Origin: Paenibacillus sp. OK003
Lineage (GTDB): Bacteria > Bacillota > Bacilli > Paenibacillales > Paenibacillaceae
DNA length: 64,000 bases
Assembly (NCBI RefSeq): GCF_900109515.1
Contig: NZ_FOBD01000018.1
Span: 1 to 64,000, forward strand
Reading direction: 5' to 3'
Part shown: piece after piece, positions 11,094-19,712 of the stretch
How the letters are laid out: each line of letters starts with the position of its first letter
Numbering within the stretch: the first letter of the stretch is position 1
The notes under the pieces: model-generated
Databases searched by the model: none
Seen by the model: only the letters and a program-made list of their open reading frames with translations
Told to the model about the DNA's origin: nothing
Translations under genes and position numbers: made by a program

Positions 11094-11126
11094 TGTGTAT
11101 ACGTTGTGCACAGGCTTGGGACTTAT

Positions 11127-12473
11127 TCAGGTTGGATTCTTAATTTTTTCGGTTAAGTTGTTGATAACTTTATAGAGATCCTGATCGACTTTAATCGCCT
11201 GGGAGATCTTTTCGTGCGCATGGATGACGGTGGTATGATCTCGCCCTCCAAATGCTTCACCGATTTTGGGCAGAGAAAAGTCTGTAAGTTCACGAGAGAG
11301 ATACATAGCAATCTGTCTTGGGAACGCAACGGCCTTGGTCCGTTTCCGTGCTTTGAAATCTTCAAGCTTAAGGCTGTAATACTCGCCGACCTTTTGTTGG
11401 ATGTCGTGAATAGTGATCATTTTCGGACGACTGGAAGGAATAATATCCTTCAGAGCTTCAGCTGCTAGATGAGTGGTTACATCTTGATTAGTCAGCGAAG
11501 AATAGGCAACAACCCGAATCAGGGCACCTTCCAGCTCACGAATATTGGTATCAATCTGGTTGGCGATATACATCATCGCCTCATTCGGAATATCCAGATT
11601 TTCCGCACGAGCTTTTTTACGCAAAATAGCAATCCGTGTCTCCAGATCTGGAGGCTGGATATCCGTAATTAACCCCCATTCAAAACGGGAACGAAGCCGT
11701 TCTTCCAGGGTCGGAATTTCCTTCGGCGGTCTGTCGCTGGAGATGATGATCTGTTTCCGTTCCTCATGCAGCGCATTAAACGTATGGAAAAATTCCTCTT
11801 GCGTCGATTCTTTTCCAGCCAAGAACTGAATATCATCAATGAGCAGAATATCGACACTACGGTATTTGTTACGGAAGCTCTCCCCGCGGTTGTCACGGAT
11901 CGAGTTAATGAATTCGTTCGTGAATTTCTCAGATGACAAATAAACAACTTTGCTGCCCGGATCATGCTCCAGGACGTAATGTCCGATCGCATGCATCAAG
12001 TGAGTTTTGCCGAGACCTACCCCTCCATAGAGAAACAGAGGATTGTATGCTTTGGCGGGCGCTTCAGCGACCGCCAGCGATGCGGCGTGGGCAAAACGGT
12101 TGCCCGGCCCAATGACAAAAGTATCGAATGTATATTTTGGATTCAGCATGCTGAGTACCGCTTCTTCCTGAACAACTGTAGGCGTTGGCGCTGGCAGTTG
12201 AGGGTCCGGTTCAGCAGGCTTGTTCTCCTCGATGACAAATTTCACATCGACCTGTTTGCCAAGCAGCTCATATACCGTCGATCCAACCAGTTTGGTGTAA
12301 CGGCTCTCCAGCCATTCGACGGCAAACGTGGTTGGTGCGGATATGACGATCGAACGATCATTCAGCTTGGTCGCTTTGGTTGCTTTGAACCAAGTGTCAA
12401 AGCTGGGTTTGCTGAGCTTGTTTTGTATAATTGATAAAATTTGCTGCCATAAATCAGAAGTATGGCTGTCCAC
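11127..12473 (-). CDS. dnaA: Chromosomal replication initiator DnaA
   Basis: 448 aa. DnaA binds DnaA boxes and, as an ATP filament, opens the origin and recruits the helicase. Domain I is residues ~1-80, a proline-rich linker ~85-105, the AAA+ core has Walker [11 protein letters not shown] (~149) and Walker B LLIDDIQF, and the C-terminal HTH carries [13 protein letters not shown]. Start is GTG at 12473, 9 bases after AAAGGAG. It is transcribed from 12681-12709 and flanked by DnaA boxes on both sides, as expected for autoregulation. Confidence 0.98.
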   Translation of the reverse strand: MDSHTSDLWQQILSIIQNKLSKPSFDTWFKATKATKLNDRSIVISAPTTFAVEWLESRYTKLVGSTVYELLGKQVDVKFVIEENKPAEPDPQLPAPTPTVVQEEAVLSMLNPKYTFDTFVIGPGNRFAHAASLAVAEAPAKAYNPLFLYGGVGLGKTHLMHAIGHYVLEHDPGSKVVYLSSEKFTNEFINSIRDNRGESFRNKYRSVDILLIDDIQFLAGKESTQEEFFHTFNALHEERKQIIISSDRPPKEIPTLEERLRSRFEWGLITDIQPPDLETRIAILRKKARAENLDIPNEAMMYIANQIDTNIRELEGALIRVVAYSSLTNQDVTTHLAAEALKDIIPSSRPKMITIHDIQQKVGEYYSLKLEDFKARKRTKAVAFPRQIAMYLSRELTDFSLPKIGEAFGGRDHTTVIHAHEKISQAIKVDQDLYKVINNLTEKIKNPT

Positions 12474-12552
12474 AGACTGTCACTCCTTTTACATGTTCCA
12501 AGTGTGGCTTAAGCCATGATGCAGTGTCGAAATACGAGATATATTGTTGAAT

Positions 12553-12909
12553 TTATCCCCAAACCCCCGCAGGTCGAAAACAAAAAAAGAATGAACAACT
12601 TAAAATTGTTCACAACTTTATCCACAGGCTGTTGATAATATTATGGGTCAGATCACATATTCACATCCAAAAGTAATACAATCATAGCAAAAGAAGCCCG
12701 GCATTTCAATGTATCGCGTGATTTTATCCACAAATTCAACAACTTGTGTATAATTTTTAATCACAACACAATATATTGTTTATAAATTGTTTAACTTTCG
12801 ACAAGATGACCCAAAAACCCAAATTATTTTATACACAGGTTATTCGTCAAATGATGCTGAATTGTGTGTAAAAGTATTCTCTGTTTGTGAATAACCTCTC
12901 TGTGGATAA
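12553..12909. other. oriC: oriC DnaA-box cluster upstream of dnaA
   Basis: Perfect boxes (TTATCCACA or its complement) are at 12618-12626, 12724-12732 and 12901-12909. One-mismatch boxes are at 12553 (TTATCCCCA), 12630 (TGTTGATAA), 12745 (TGTGTATAA), 12829 (TTATACACA) and 12886 (TGTGAATAA). This matches the rpmH-proximal half of a bipartite Bacillales origin. The dnaA promoter lies inside the cluster. From 12910 to 13164 there is no gene beyond a possible very short ORF at 13111. Confidence 0.9.
12681..12709 (-). promoter_or_regulatory. dnaA promoter
   Basis: Reverse strand: TTGAAA (12709-12704), 17 bases, TATGAT (12686-12681), about 200 bases before the dnaA start. Perfect DnaA boxes at 12618 and 12724 flank it, so repression by DnaA is likely. 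Confidence 0.7.
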
Positions 12910-13110
12910 CCGTAAAGTGAAAATGGCCGTTTTGGGGATTTACAGGGGAGTGACTCTTCATGCCCGTTTTCCGTTTTCGAAGAGTTGAATTGAGGAAACG
13001 ACAAAATGAAAAACATCCGAGCTCAAGGAGAGCCCTGTTGAACGGAAGGAGCGTTTACTGATTTATATGAACTGAACGTAGAATTTATTCCTAAAAGAGG
13101 TAGGCTGGAT

Positions 13111-13194
13111 ATGCGCGCAAACAGTGGAGATGGATGTGACTCCATTGCAGCAGATTTGTTTATGCCAAAAAGAGGTTGTTCTTTAAGACCGTAA
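13111..13194 (+). CDS. Possible 27-residue ORF overlapping the gnt terminator
   Basis: ATG at 13111 is 6 bases after an AGAGGTAGG site and opens 27 codons (MRANSGDGCDSIAADLF..., two cysteines), stopping inside the hairpin at 13165-13224. No family recognised. The good ribosome site is the only argument for it; it could equally be chance sequence in the origin region. Confidence 0.2.
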   Translation: MRANSGDGCDSIAADLFMPKRGCSLRP

Positions 13195-13224
13195 TGGTGG
13201 TCTAAGAGAACAACCTCTTTTTGG
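13165..13224 (-). terminator. Long hairpin terminator of the gluconate operon
   Basis: Two 18-base arms (13165-13182 and 13207-13224) pair perfectly, with a further inner stem AGACC/GGTCT. The arm ends in A5/T5, so it can terminate in both directions. It lies 20 bases after the gntK stop and separates the operon from the DnaA-box cluster. Confidence 0.85.
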
Positions 13225-13243
13225 TGGTTATAAAAGGGATAAT

Positions 13244-14791
13244 TTACTCGATATGAGCGGAAAATTTACGTTGGAATTCCGCGATGTCTGCATATTCTTC
13301 TTCCAATTTTCGCGAAATACGAATAAAGATGGGGAGCAGCTCCCGGTAGATCGATGCATGTTCTTTGATAGGGGTATGCTTATGCGTTGTACCTACCATG
13401 GATGAAACGGCATGAAGCGACTCAATTCTCCCTGTAGCATAAAGACCGAGCACGACGGCCCCCAGACAGGAACTTTCGAAGCTCTCAGGCACAATGACTT
13501 CCTGGTTGAATATATCGGACATCATCTGACGCCAGAGTGGGGAACGAGCGAAACCACCTGTTGCCTGAATGGAGGTAGGTTGTCCGATCTGCTCCTCCAT
13601 GGCCAGCAGTACCGTATACAGGTTGAAAATAACCCCTTCCAAAACGGAACGGATCATATGCTCTTTCTGGTGGTGAAGGGTCAAACCAAAGAAGGAACCT
13701 CGGGCGTCCGGATTCCATAAAGGGGCACGTTCCCCTGAAAGGTATGGGTGAAATAGAAGCCCTTCCGAACCCGGGCTGACGCGTTCAGCAATCTTGGTGA
13801 GTACATCATAGGAATTGATGCCGAGCCGTTTGGCTGTTTCCACTTCCGAGGCAGCGAATTCATCCCGTACCCAGCGGAAAAGCATGCCACCGTTATTCAC
13901 AGGTCCACCGATCACCCAAAGATTCTCGGTGAGGGCATAACAGAACGTTCTACCTTTTGGATCGGTAACAGGACGGTCAACGACGGTGCGAATCGCGCCG
14001 CTGGTGCCGATCGTTGCTGCAACAACGCCAGGCTCAATGGCGTTCACACCGAGATTGGACAATACCCCGTCACTTGCACCGATGACGAAGGGAGTAGAGG
14101 GGGAGAGAGCCATTTTTTCAGCCCATGTACGATCCATTCCCTCTATAGTATGTGTGGTCGGTACGAGCTGCGATAGATGGTCAGGTGTAATGCCTGCAAC
14201 CTCAAGTGCTTCGGCATCCCAATCCAGTTGTTCCAGATTGAGCAGGCCTGTACAAGAGGCGATGGAGTGATCCACGACATATTGACCGAACAGACGGAAG
14301 AACAAATATTCTTTGATAGAGATAAATTTGGCGGTGCGTCGAAAAAGTTCAGGTTCATCATGGCGCAGCCACATTAATTTGGTCAATGGCGACATGGGGT
14401 GGATCGGTGTACCTGTTCGCAGATAGATACGATGGCCCCGTCCATTTTCTTGCAGCTGGGCAGCCCAGGCAGCACTCCGGTTGTCAGCCCAAGTGATGCA
14501 GCGAGTGAGGGGCATACCATCTTGTCCCATCGCAATAACACTGTGCATGGCAGAGCTGCAGGACACGAACATAATGTGTTCCGCAGCTACGCCGCTTTGA
14601 TCCATCACGCCGCGTACGGAGCGAAGGGCAGCCTGCACAATTTGTTCTGGATCCTGCTCAGCGACATCTGGAGCTGGGGTGTATAAAGGATATTCCTGAG
14701 TCGACGTGCTTACAACTTCACCCTGTTCCGTAAAGAGTACGGATTTGGTACTGGTCGTACCGATATCCATACCAATCATATAGTTATTCAT
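13244..14791 (-). CDS. gntK: Gluconokinase (FGGY family)
   Basis: 515 aa. Phosphorylates gluconate to 6-phosphogluconate, feeding the pentose phosphate pathway. The FGGY fold is shown by GMDIGTTSTKSVLF at the N-terminus (phosphate loop), the conserved mid-region GASDGVLSNLGVNAIEPG and the late signature ATGGFARSPLWRQMM. Gluconate rather than xylulose or glycerol is inferred from the adjacent GntP permease and GntR regulator. ATG at 14791 with AAGAAGG upstream. Last gene of gntR-gntP-gntK; gene order differs from gntRKPZ of B. subtilis, and no gntZ is present. Confidence 0.93.
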   Translation of the reverse strand: MNNYMIGMDIGTTSTKSVLFTEQGEVVSTSTQEYPLYTPAPDVAEQDPEQIVQAALRSVRGVMDQSGVAAEHIMFVSCSSAMHSVIAMGQDGMPLTRCITWADNRSAAWAAQLQENGRGHRIYLRTGTPIHPMSPLTKLMWLRHDEPELFRRTAKFISIKEYLFFRLFGQYVVDHSIASCTGLLNLEQLDWDAEALEVAGITPDHLSQLVPTTHTIEGMDRTWAEKMALSPSTPFVIGASDGVLSNLGVNAIEPGVVAATIGTSGAIRTVVDRPVTDPKGRTFCYALTENLWVIGGPVNNGGMLFRWVRDEFAASEVETAKRLGINSYDVLTKIAERVSPGSEGLLFHPYLSGERAPLWNPDARGSFFGLTLHHQKEHMIRSVLEGVIFNLYTVLLAMEEQIGQPTSIQATGGFARSPLWRQMMSDIFNQEVIVPESFESSCLGAVVLGLYATGRIESLHAVSSMVGTTHKHTPIKEHASIYRELLPIFIRISRKLEEEYADIAEFQRKFSAHIE

Positions 14792-14877
14792 TTACATAAA
14801 CCTTCTTTCTTTTGTACCCGTAGAATTAAAGCTCTAATGTTGTGAATTTATTTTCTTCTTCTATATAGGTGTTCAAT

Positions 14878-16239
14878 TTATACGACTGTACTCAGCAGCA
14901 AAATAAAGATCAGTCCAACAACCGATAATAGTGTTTCCATAACGGTCCACGTCTTGAGAGTCTGTGAGACGCTCATATTGAAGAATTCTTTGATCATCCA
15001 GAAGCCTGCATCGTTCACGTGGGAGAGGACAAGTGAACCTGCACCGGTAGCGAGTACGACAAGCTCAATATTGGCACCAGGCGTTAGGGCAAGGACCGGA
15101 GCTACAATACCAGCTGCTGTCGTCATGGCCACAGTTGCTGAACCGGTAGCAACCCGAATGAGTGCGGCTACAAGCCAGGCGAACAGGATCACGTTAATGT
15201 TGGCATGTGTGGCGACCTCGGCAATGGCATTACCTACGCCACTATTGATCAACACCTGTTTGAACGCACCGCCACCGCCAATAATGAGAATGATGGTCGC
15301 CGTAGGCGCCAGACATTCACTGGTGAAGCGGGAGATATCATGTTTGTTGAACCCGCGTGAGAATCCGAGTGAAAAGAGGGCGAACACGACGGAGATCAGC
15401 AGGGCTATAATTTCATGGCCAATAAATTCACAGAAAACGGTAAATCCGCTTGTGGCGTCAGGATCTACGATATTGGCGATAGAGCCAATGAGCATCAAAA
15501 TGACCGGCAGCAAAATGGTAAACAGGGTTATTCCGAAACCGGGCAAGTTGTCACTTTTTTTCGTAGCAAATTGCTCAGCCAGCTCTGCAGGTGGTTCGGT
15601 ATGTATTCTTTTACCGATAAATTTACCAAACAGAGGTCCAGCGATAATAGCAGTCGGGATACCTACAATAAGGGAGTACAAGATCGTTTTACCCAAATCG
15701 GCGCTGAACGCTTCGATGGCAATCATGGGAGCCGGGTGAGGTGGAACTAGACCATGTACAGTAGAGAGACCTGCCAAAATCGGAATACCGATCTGCAGCA
15801 GAGACATATTGGTTTTACGTGCAACGGTGAAAATGATCGGAATCAGCAAAATAACGCCGACTTCGAAGAAAACTGGAATACCGACAATAAATCCAACAAT
15901 CATCATCGCCCAGTGCACACGTTTCACACCAAAACGATCTACCAGTGTGGTAGCAATACGCTCGGCTCCGCCGGATTCAGCCATCATCTTACCAAGCATG
16001 GTGCCCAGACCAATAACGATGGCGATGGTTCCAAGTGTTCCACCAAGTCCTCCCGTAATGGAGGAAATGACATCCGCGGGTTTCATGCCTGTAAGTAAAC
16101 CAAGCATTAATGCAGATATTAAAAGGGTAATGAAAGGATTCCATTTATATTTGGAGATCAACACGATTAGGAAGACAATCGCAATCAATGTCCAGACCAA
16201 TAATGTTGCATTATGGGATAACCCAAAAAGAGTGCTCAT
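14878..16239 (-). CDS. gntP: Gluconate:H+ symporter, GntP family
   Basis: 453 aa, an integral membrane protein with about 12-14 hydrophobic segments. Family marks are LISALMLGLLTGMKP near the start, GGLGGTLGTIAIVIGLGTMLGKMMAESGGAERIA and LVPPHPAPMIAIEAF. It imports gluconate with protons. ATG at 16239 after AAAGGAG with an 8-base spacer; 86 bases separate it from gntK. Upstream are a GntR operator at 16394-16411 and, 25-38 bases before the start, a sequence close to a CcpA cre site (reverse strand TGTAAGCGTTATAT at 16277-16264), which would give glucose repression; the cre call is weak. Confidence 0.93.
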   Translation of the reverse strand: MSTLFGLSHNATLLVWTLIAIVFLIVLISKYKWNPFITLLISALMLGLLTGMKPADVISSITGGLGGTLGTIAIVIGLGTMLGKMMAESGGAERIATTLVDRFGVKRVHWAMMIVGFIVGIPVFFEVGVILLIPIIFTVARKTNMSLLQIGIPILAGLSTVHGLVPPHPAPMIAIEAFSADLGKTILYSLIVGIPTAIIAGPLFGKFIGKRIHTEPPAELAEQFATKKSDNLPGFGITLFTILLPVILMLIGSIANIVDPDATSGFTVFCEFIGHEIIALLISVVFALFSLGFSRGFNKHDISRFTSECLAPTATIILIIGGGGAFKQVLINSGVGNAIAEVATHANINVILFAWLVAALIRVATGSATVAMTTAAGIVAPVLALTPGANIELVVLATGAGSLVLSHVNDAGFWMIKEFFNMSVSQTLKTWTVMETLLSVVGLIFILLLSTVV

Positions 16240-16393
16240 GAGGTATGCTCCTTTTTTTATGATATATAACGCTTACAACCGATCCTTGATCAGGCGGAGG
16301 GAAGGCACTTTACGATTCATCTAGCCGGGGAAGCTTAAATCCATTTAAGTCCTCTTAATATGCCCCAAAAAATTGAAAGAAATCGCATTTTGT

Positions 16394-16411
16394 ATACTTG
16401 TCGACAAGTTA
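16394..16411. promoter_or_regulatory. GntR operator, gntR-gntP gap
   Basis: ATACTTGTCGACAAGTTA contains the perfect 14-base palindrome ACTTGTCGACAAGT (16396-16409) and differs little from the B. subtilis gnt operator ATACTTGTATACAAGTAT. It lies 155 bases before gntP, so gntPK can be controlled separately from gntR. Confidence 0.8.
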
Positions 16412-16494
16412 GGGGGCAATCATTCACAACGGATATGATTGCGAACCCCTGCACAGATATGCCATAAGGTGGATGTAATTTTATCAGCATGGCA

Positions 16495-17169
16495 TTAGGA
16501 ATCAAAGCTTTCGTGCAGCGTCTTGCCTGAATCCTGAAAATACGTGCGGACTCCAGCTTGGATGCGTGCCTTATCACCTGATTCAAGTGCTTCAATCAGC
16601 AAACGATGTTTACCAATTACAGCGCTTATTTTATGCTCGCCCTGAATAAAGACCCTGCGGGTGGTGAGCAGCATAACCGTCATGACAACATAACGAATGC
16701 TTTTCCATAGATGTAAAATACGCGAATGCTGGGCGGCTTCGATAATAGTCTCGTGAAAGGTGAGATCCTGATATGCGAATTCAACCGCATCCTGATGGCG
16801 TCCAGCCAAGTCCATTTTGTCTATCACATTGCTTAATTGGGTAATCAATTGTTCTGGGACATCCCCCGCGAGCCGCTGCTGCACAAAACTTTCAATCAGG
16901 AAACGCACATCGTACAATTCCTCAACATCTTTAATTTTCAATCCAATGACAACAACACCCATACGCTCCAGCCGGATGAGCCCTTCATTCGACAATGTTC
17001 TTAACGCTTCACGTACAGGTGATCGACTGCTGTCAAAATCAGCGGCAATCCGATTTTCTGACAAAACTTCGCCAGGACGAAGGGTTCCGCTAATGATCCG
17101 CAGTCTTAATTCGCAGGCAATGGCTTCCCCGCGGGAAGCTCCCTGAAGCCAGGATGAAGGAAACAGCAT
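16495..17169 (-). CDS. gntR: GntR-family gluconate operon repressor (FCD subfamily)
   Basis: 224 aa. The N-terminal winged helix (about 15-75) shows LRPGEVLSENRIAADFDSSRSPVREALRTLSNEGLIRLE, and the rest is the all-helical FCD effector domain that in this family binds a metal plus a small acid. By the neighbouring gntPK genes and two GntR-type operators it should be the gluconate-responsive repressor. ATG at 17169 has AGGAG 11 bases upstream. It is separated from gntP by 255 bases. Confidence 0.9.
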   Translation of the reverse strand: MLFPSSWLQGASRGEAIACELRLRIISGTLRPGEVLSENRIAADFDSSRSPVREALRTLSNEGLIRLERMGVVVIGLKIKDVEELYDVRFLIESFVQQRLAGDVPEQLITQLSNVIDKMDLAGRHQDAVEFAYQDLTFHETIIEAAQHSRILHLWKSIRYVVMTVMLLTTRRVFIQGEHKISAVIGKHRLLIEALESGDKARIQAGVRTYFQDSGKTLHESFDS

Positions 17170-17402
17170 AATGGCTAACGCTCCTATTATAAGTAATCAG
17201 TTCAATACTGATCATAGCACAACTATTTTGCCAATTGATCGTTTTAGACTAATCCTTATAGCGAGAATAAATGGCAGTATGCCATGTGTACGCGCTGACT
17301 TTAGGAACGTCATACGGATTCAAATGGATTTATCAAAGAGCTAGAGGAATTAATTGTCTTCCTTTAAATGAGTCTAGATATGAACTGCCATTTCGCATAA
17401 GT

Positions 17403-17420
17403 ATACTTGTATACAAGATG
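17403..17420. promoter_or_regulatory. GntR operator upstream of gntR
   Basis: ATACTTGTATACAAGATG is identical to the B. subtilis gnt operator over its first 15 bases and holds the palindrome CTTGTATACAAG. It is 234 bases before the gntR start, implying a long leader or a regulatory site far upstream. The stretch 17170-17402 has no gene and no convincing promoter. Confidence 0.8.
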
Positions 17421-17620
17421 TGATTTTTATCCTACACCTTTCTCGAAAACTTGTAAACCATAAGAATAAAGCGGATACATTAAATTTAAAGTATGTCATT
17501 TCGAAAGCTAAAACATGTTGTTCATCTAATGGATAGCTGCAACACTATAGTTCTTCAGAAACGTAGGAATATTAACCGAAAGCAGGGTCAATGAAACCGT
17601 ATATCAACGTTAAATAATCT

Positions 17621-17734
17621 TTATCCACATGTGAATAACTTGAAATGATAACGAAAGATAGAATTAAGGGGGCTAAGGGGTGTGGATAACCGTACAAGAT
17701 GATTTTTGATGAATAAAACGGAACTTGGGGATAA
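17621..17734. other. oriC: Third DnaA-box cluster, upstream of rpmH
   Basis: A perfect box TTATCCACA (17621-17629) abuts an inverted one-mismatch box TGTGAATAA (17630-17638); a perfect TGTGGATAA follows at 17681-17689 and TGGGGATAA at 17726-17734. In B. subtilis the boxes between rpmH and dnaA form one region; here 4.7 kb containing the gluconate operon lies between this group and the dnaA-proximal group. Confidence 0.75.
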
Positions 17735-17849
17735 CTTTTGGAGCTTCTAAATGCTGCTTTATGAAGGTTATAAACAGGGGTAAGCATCCACGGCCGTTCA
17801 GGCAGGGGGAATAGGCATTAAAAGGAGAAAGGAGGCAGAAGGCTCGCAG

Positions 17850-17878
17850 TTGACTTTTCCAGGTGTTCATGGTTAAAT
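17850..17878 (+). promoter_or_regulatory. rpmH promoter
   Basis: TTGACT (17850-17855), 17 bases, TTAAAT (17873-17878), giving a leader of about 65 bases before the rpmH start. Confidence 0.55.
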
Positions 17879-17951
17879 GTATAAAGGTGTTTTCTGTGAA
17901 GATGAAAGTGATTCATCACATAAGTATTTCCTTGTGAGGAGGTGCAATACA

Positions 17952-18086
17952 TTGAGACCTACATTCAAACCGAACGTTAGCAAACGTAAAAAAGTTCATG
18001 GTTTCCGGAAAAGAATGAGCACGAGCAACGGACGTAAAGTTCTGGCTGCACGTCGCCTTAAAGGCCGTAAAGTCCTGAGTGCTTAA
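17952..18086 (+). CDS. rpmH: 50S ribosomal protein L34
   Basis: 44 aa, the standard L34 length, reading [20 protein letters not shown] at the start and ending [12 protein letters not shown]34 is a small basic protein of the large subunit. The start is TTG at 17952, 7 bases after GAGGAGGT; an in-frame ATG at 17877 would add 25 residues foreign to the family and is rejected. It begins the rightward series rpmH-rnpA-yidC-khpB-mnmE-mnmG. Confidence 0.96.
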   Translation: MRPTFKPNVSKRKKVHGFRKRMSTSNGRKVLAARRLKGRKVLSA

Positions 18087-18094
18087 TGCATGTG

Positions 18095-18122
18095 AAGACC
18101 ACCGAGGTGGTCTTTTTTTTCT
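18095..18122 (+). terminator. rpmH terminator
   Basis: AAGACCACC pairs with GGTGGTCTT (18095-18114) and is followed by T8. It lies 9 bases after the rpmH stop. The remaining gap to rnpA (18123-18402) holds no gene; a promoter for rnpA must lie there but none stands out. Confidence 0.85.
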
Positions 18123-18402
18123 TAAATAGGTCTTTTCAGACTGGATGCTGGTACAGGTCAGGTCTGAATTGGCTGCGCAAAAGCATAAGTACACATTTAT
18201 GTTCAATGAATTGAGATGTCCGTTTTTTCGAAAACGTTCCTTATATAAGGATGAATGTTTGCTCAGTTGAAATGACTGATCAACAATCATCCCAAATGAA
18301 GTTGCCGCCAAGACGGTTTATCGTTATTCAAGAAAGCCTATACTAAATCAGTAATGAGGCCTTCGTCAATAATGTTGGTGGAAAACAGCAAGGAGAAGCG
18401 CC

Positions 18403-18753
18403 GTGTATAAAAGACTGCGTTTACGAAACCGGGCGGACTTTAGCCGCGTATACCGGTATGGGAAATCGTTTGCCAATCATCAGTTTGTGGTGTATGGCTG
18501 TCGTCGTAAAGATACAGAACAATTCCGAGTGGGTGTATCCTGCAGCAAGAAAATCGGAAACGCTGTCGTACGCAACCGGATGAGACGCATGATTAAGGAA
18601 ATTGTACGCCATCATGAGGAAGAGATTGTCACGCAGATGGATCTGATCTTTATCGTCAGAAAAGGTGCATTGGACATGTCTTATAAGGACATGGAAAAAA
18701 GCCTGCTGCATGCGATGCGCAAGGGCTCTCTTTTGAAGTCGGGCAAGCGGTAA
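18403..18753 (+). CDS. rnpA: Ribonuclease P protein component
   Basis: 116 aa. The protein cofactor of RNase P, which trims tRNA 5' ends. The family signature GNAVVRNRMRRMIKE is at residues ~52-66, and the N-terminus KRLRLRNRADFSRVYRYGKS is typical. GTG at 18403 follows AAGGAG with a 7-base spacer. Confidence 0.96.
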   Translation: MYKRLRLRNRADFSRVYRYGKSFANHQFVVYGCRRKDTEQFRVGVSCSKKIGNAVVRNRMRRMIKEIVRHHEEEIVTQMDLIFIVRKGALDMSYKDMEKSLLHAMRKGSLLKSGKR

Positions 18754-18827
18754 GCTTCGGTTTATTTGTCCTCCTAATTATGGTATGATTTACGGTGGAA
18801 TGGAATGGTTAAGAGAGGGGTTATGAA

Positions 18828-19712
18828 GTGTCGCGATTGAAGACATCAAAGGGGAAGTGGATTCTCCTCATTGCAGTCATTGCAATGGTCACTGTACTCG
18901 CCGGATGTACTCCACAAGGAGCCGGGGTTACTACGGAAGATCTGAAGAATAGTGATTCTTTTTGGCAAGCCAATGTTATTTATTGGTTCTCACTGGCGCT
19001 CGACACATTTGCCAATTGGTTTAACGGTGAATATGGACTGGCCGTCCTTGTGATGGTGTTAATTGTACGGACGTTAATCTTGCCGCTGACAATGAAGCAG
19101 GTTCGCAGCTCCAAGGCGATGCAAGCTATTCAGCCGCAGTTGAAAGAAATTCAAGCCAAGTATAAAGATACACCTGAGAAAGTTCAGCAAGAAACAATGA
19201 AGTTGTTTCAGGAGAACAAAGTTAATCCGATGGCGGGTTGTCTACCACTTCTGATTCAGATGCCGATTTATATCGCACTTTATAACTCCATTTACGGAAA
19301 CTCGAGTCTGAGAACACATGATTTCTTGTGGCTTCAACTCGGAGCGCCGGATCACCTGTTTATTTTGCCAGTGCTCGCTGCCATCACTACATTCGTTCAA
19401 ACGTGGATGATGATGCGCATGAACCCTGCACAGCAGGTTGGACCGATGCAGTTCATGCTGTGGGTGTACCCGATATTGATCTTCGTTATGTCGTATCAGT
19501 TCCCGGCTGCATTGCCACTGTATTGGTTCTACAGTAACATCTACACGATCGTGCAAAACTATTTCCTTTACCGGAATAATGATAAAGTCGTGGCTGAGGT
19601 CAACGTGAAGCAGAATAGCTCTTCCAAAAATGGAAATGGAGCTAAACGCAAAAACGGTGGCAAGGCAACTGTCTCTGGAAAAGGTTCGAAAGGGGCCAAA
19701 AAATCGAAATGA
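18828..19712 (+). CDS. yidC: Membrane protein insertase YidC/SpoIIIJ
   Basis: 294 aa. Inserts proteins into the cytoplasmic membrane; the SpoIIIJ version is needed in the forespore during sporulation. A lipoprotein signal ends in LAGC with Cys27. The Oxa1 core has five membrane segments, with WFSLALDTFANWFNGEYGLAVLVMVLIVRTLILP near the start and the hallmark NPMAGCLPLLIQMPIYIALYNSI. The tail is basic (Lys/Asn/Gly-rich), as in ribosome-binding YidC. GTG at 18828 after GAGAGGGG; it overlaps khpB by 4 bases. A TGGTATGAT extended -10 upstream (about 18780-18788) may give a second promoter. Confidence 0.96.
   Translation: MSRLKTSKGKWILLIAVIAMVTVLAGCTPQGAGVTTEDLKNSDSFWQANVIYWFSLALDTFANWFNGEYGLAVLVMVLIVRTLILPLTMKQVRSSKAMQAIQPQLKEIQAKYKDTPEKVQQETMKLFQENKVNPMAGCLPLLIQMPIYIALYNSIYGNSSLRTHDFLWLQLGAPDHLFILPVLAAITTFVQTWMMMRMNPAQQVGPMQFMLWVYPILIFVMSYQFPAALPLYWFYSNIYTIVQNYFLYRNNDKVVAEVNVKQNSSSKNGNGAKRKNGGKATVSGKGSKGAKKSK

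Noticed and set aside
11078-11120. Inverted repeat behind dnaA as a terminator
   Set aside because: The 9-bp stem has a 25-base loop and no T run on the dnaA strand; it is more likely part of the origin.
14954-15739. 261-codon open frame antisense to gntP
   Set aside because: Product of the codon bias of the hydrophobic permease gene on the other strand; no start signal.
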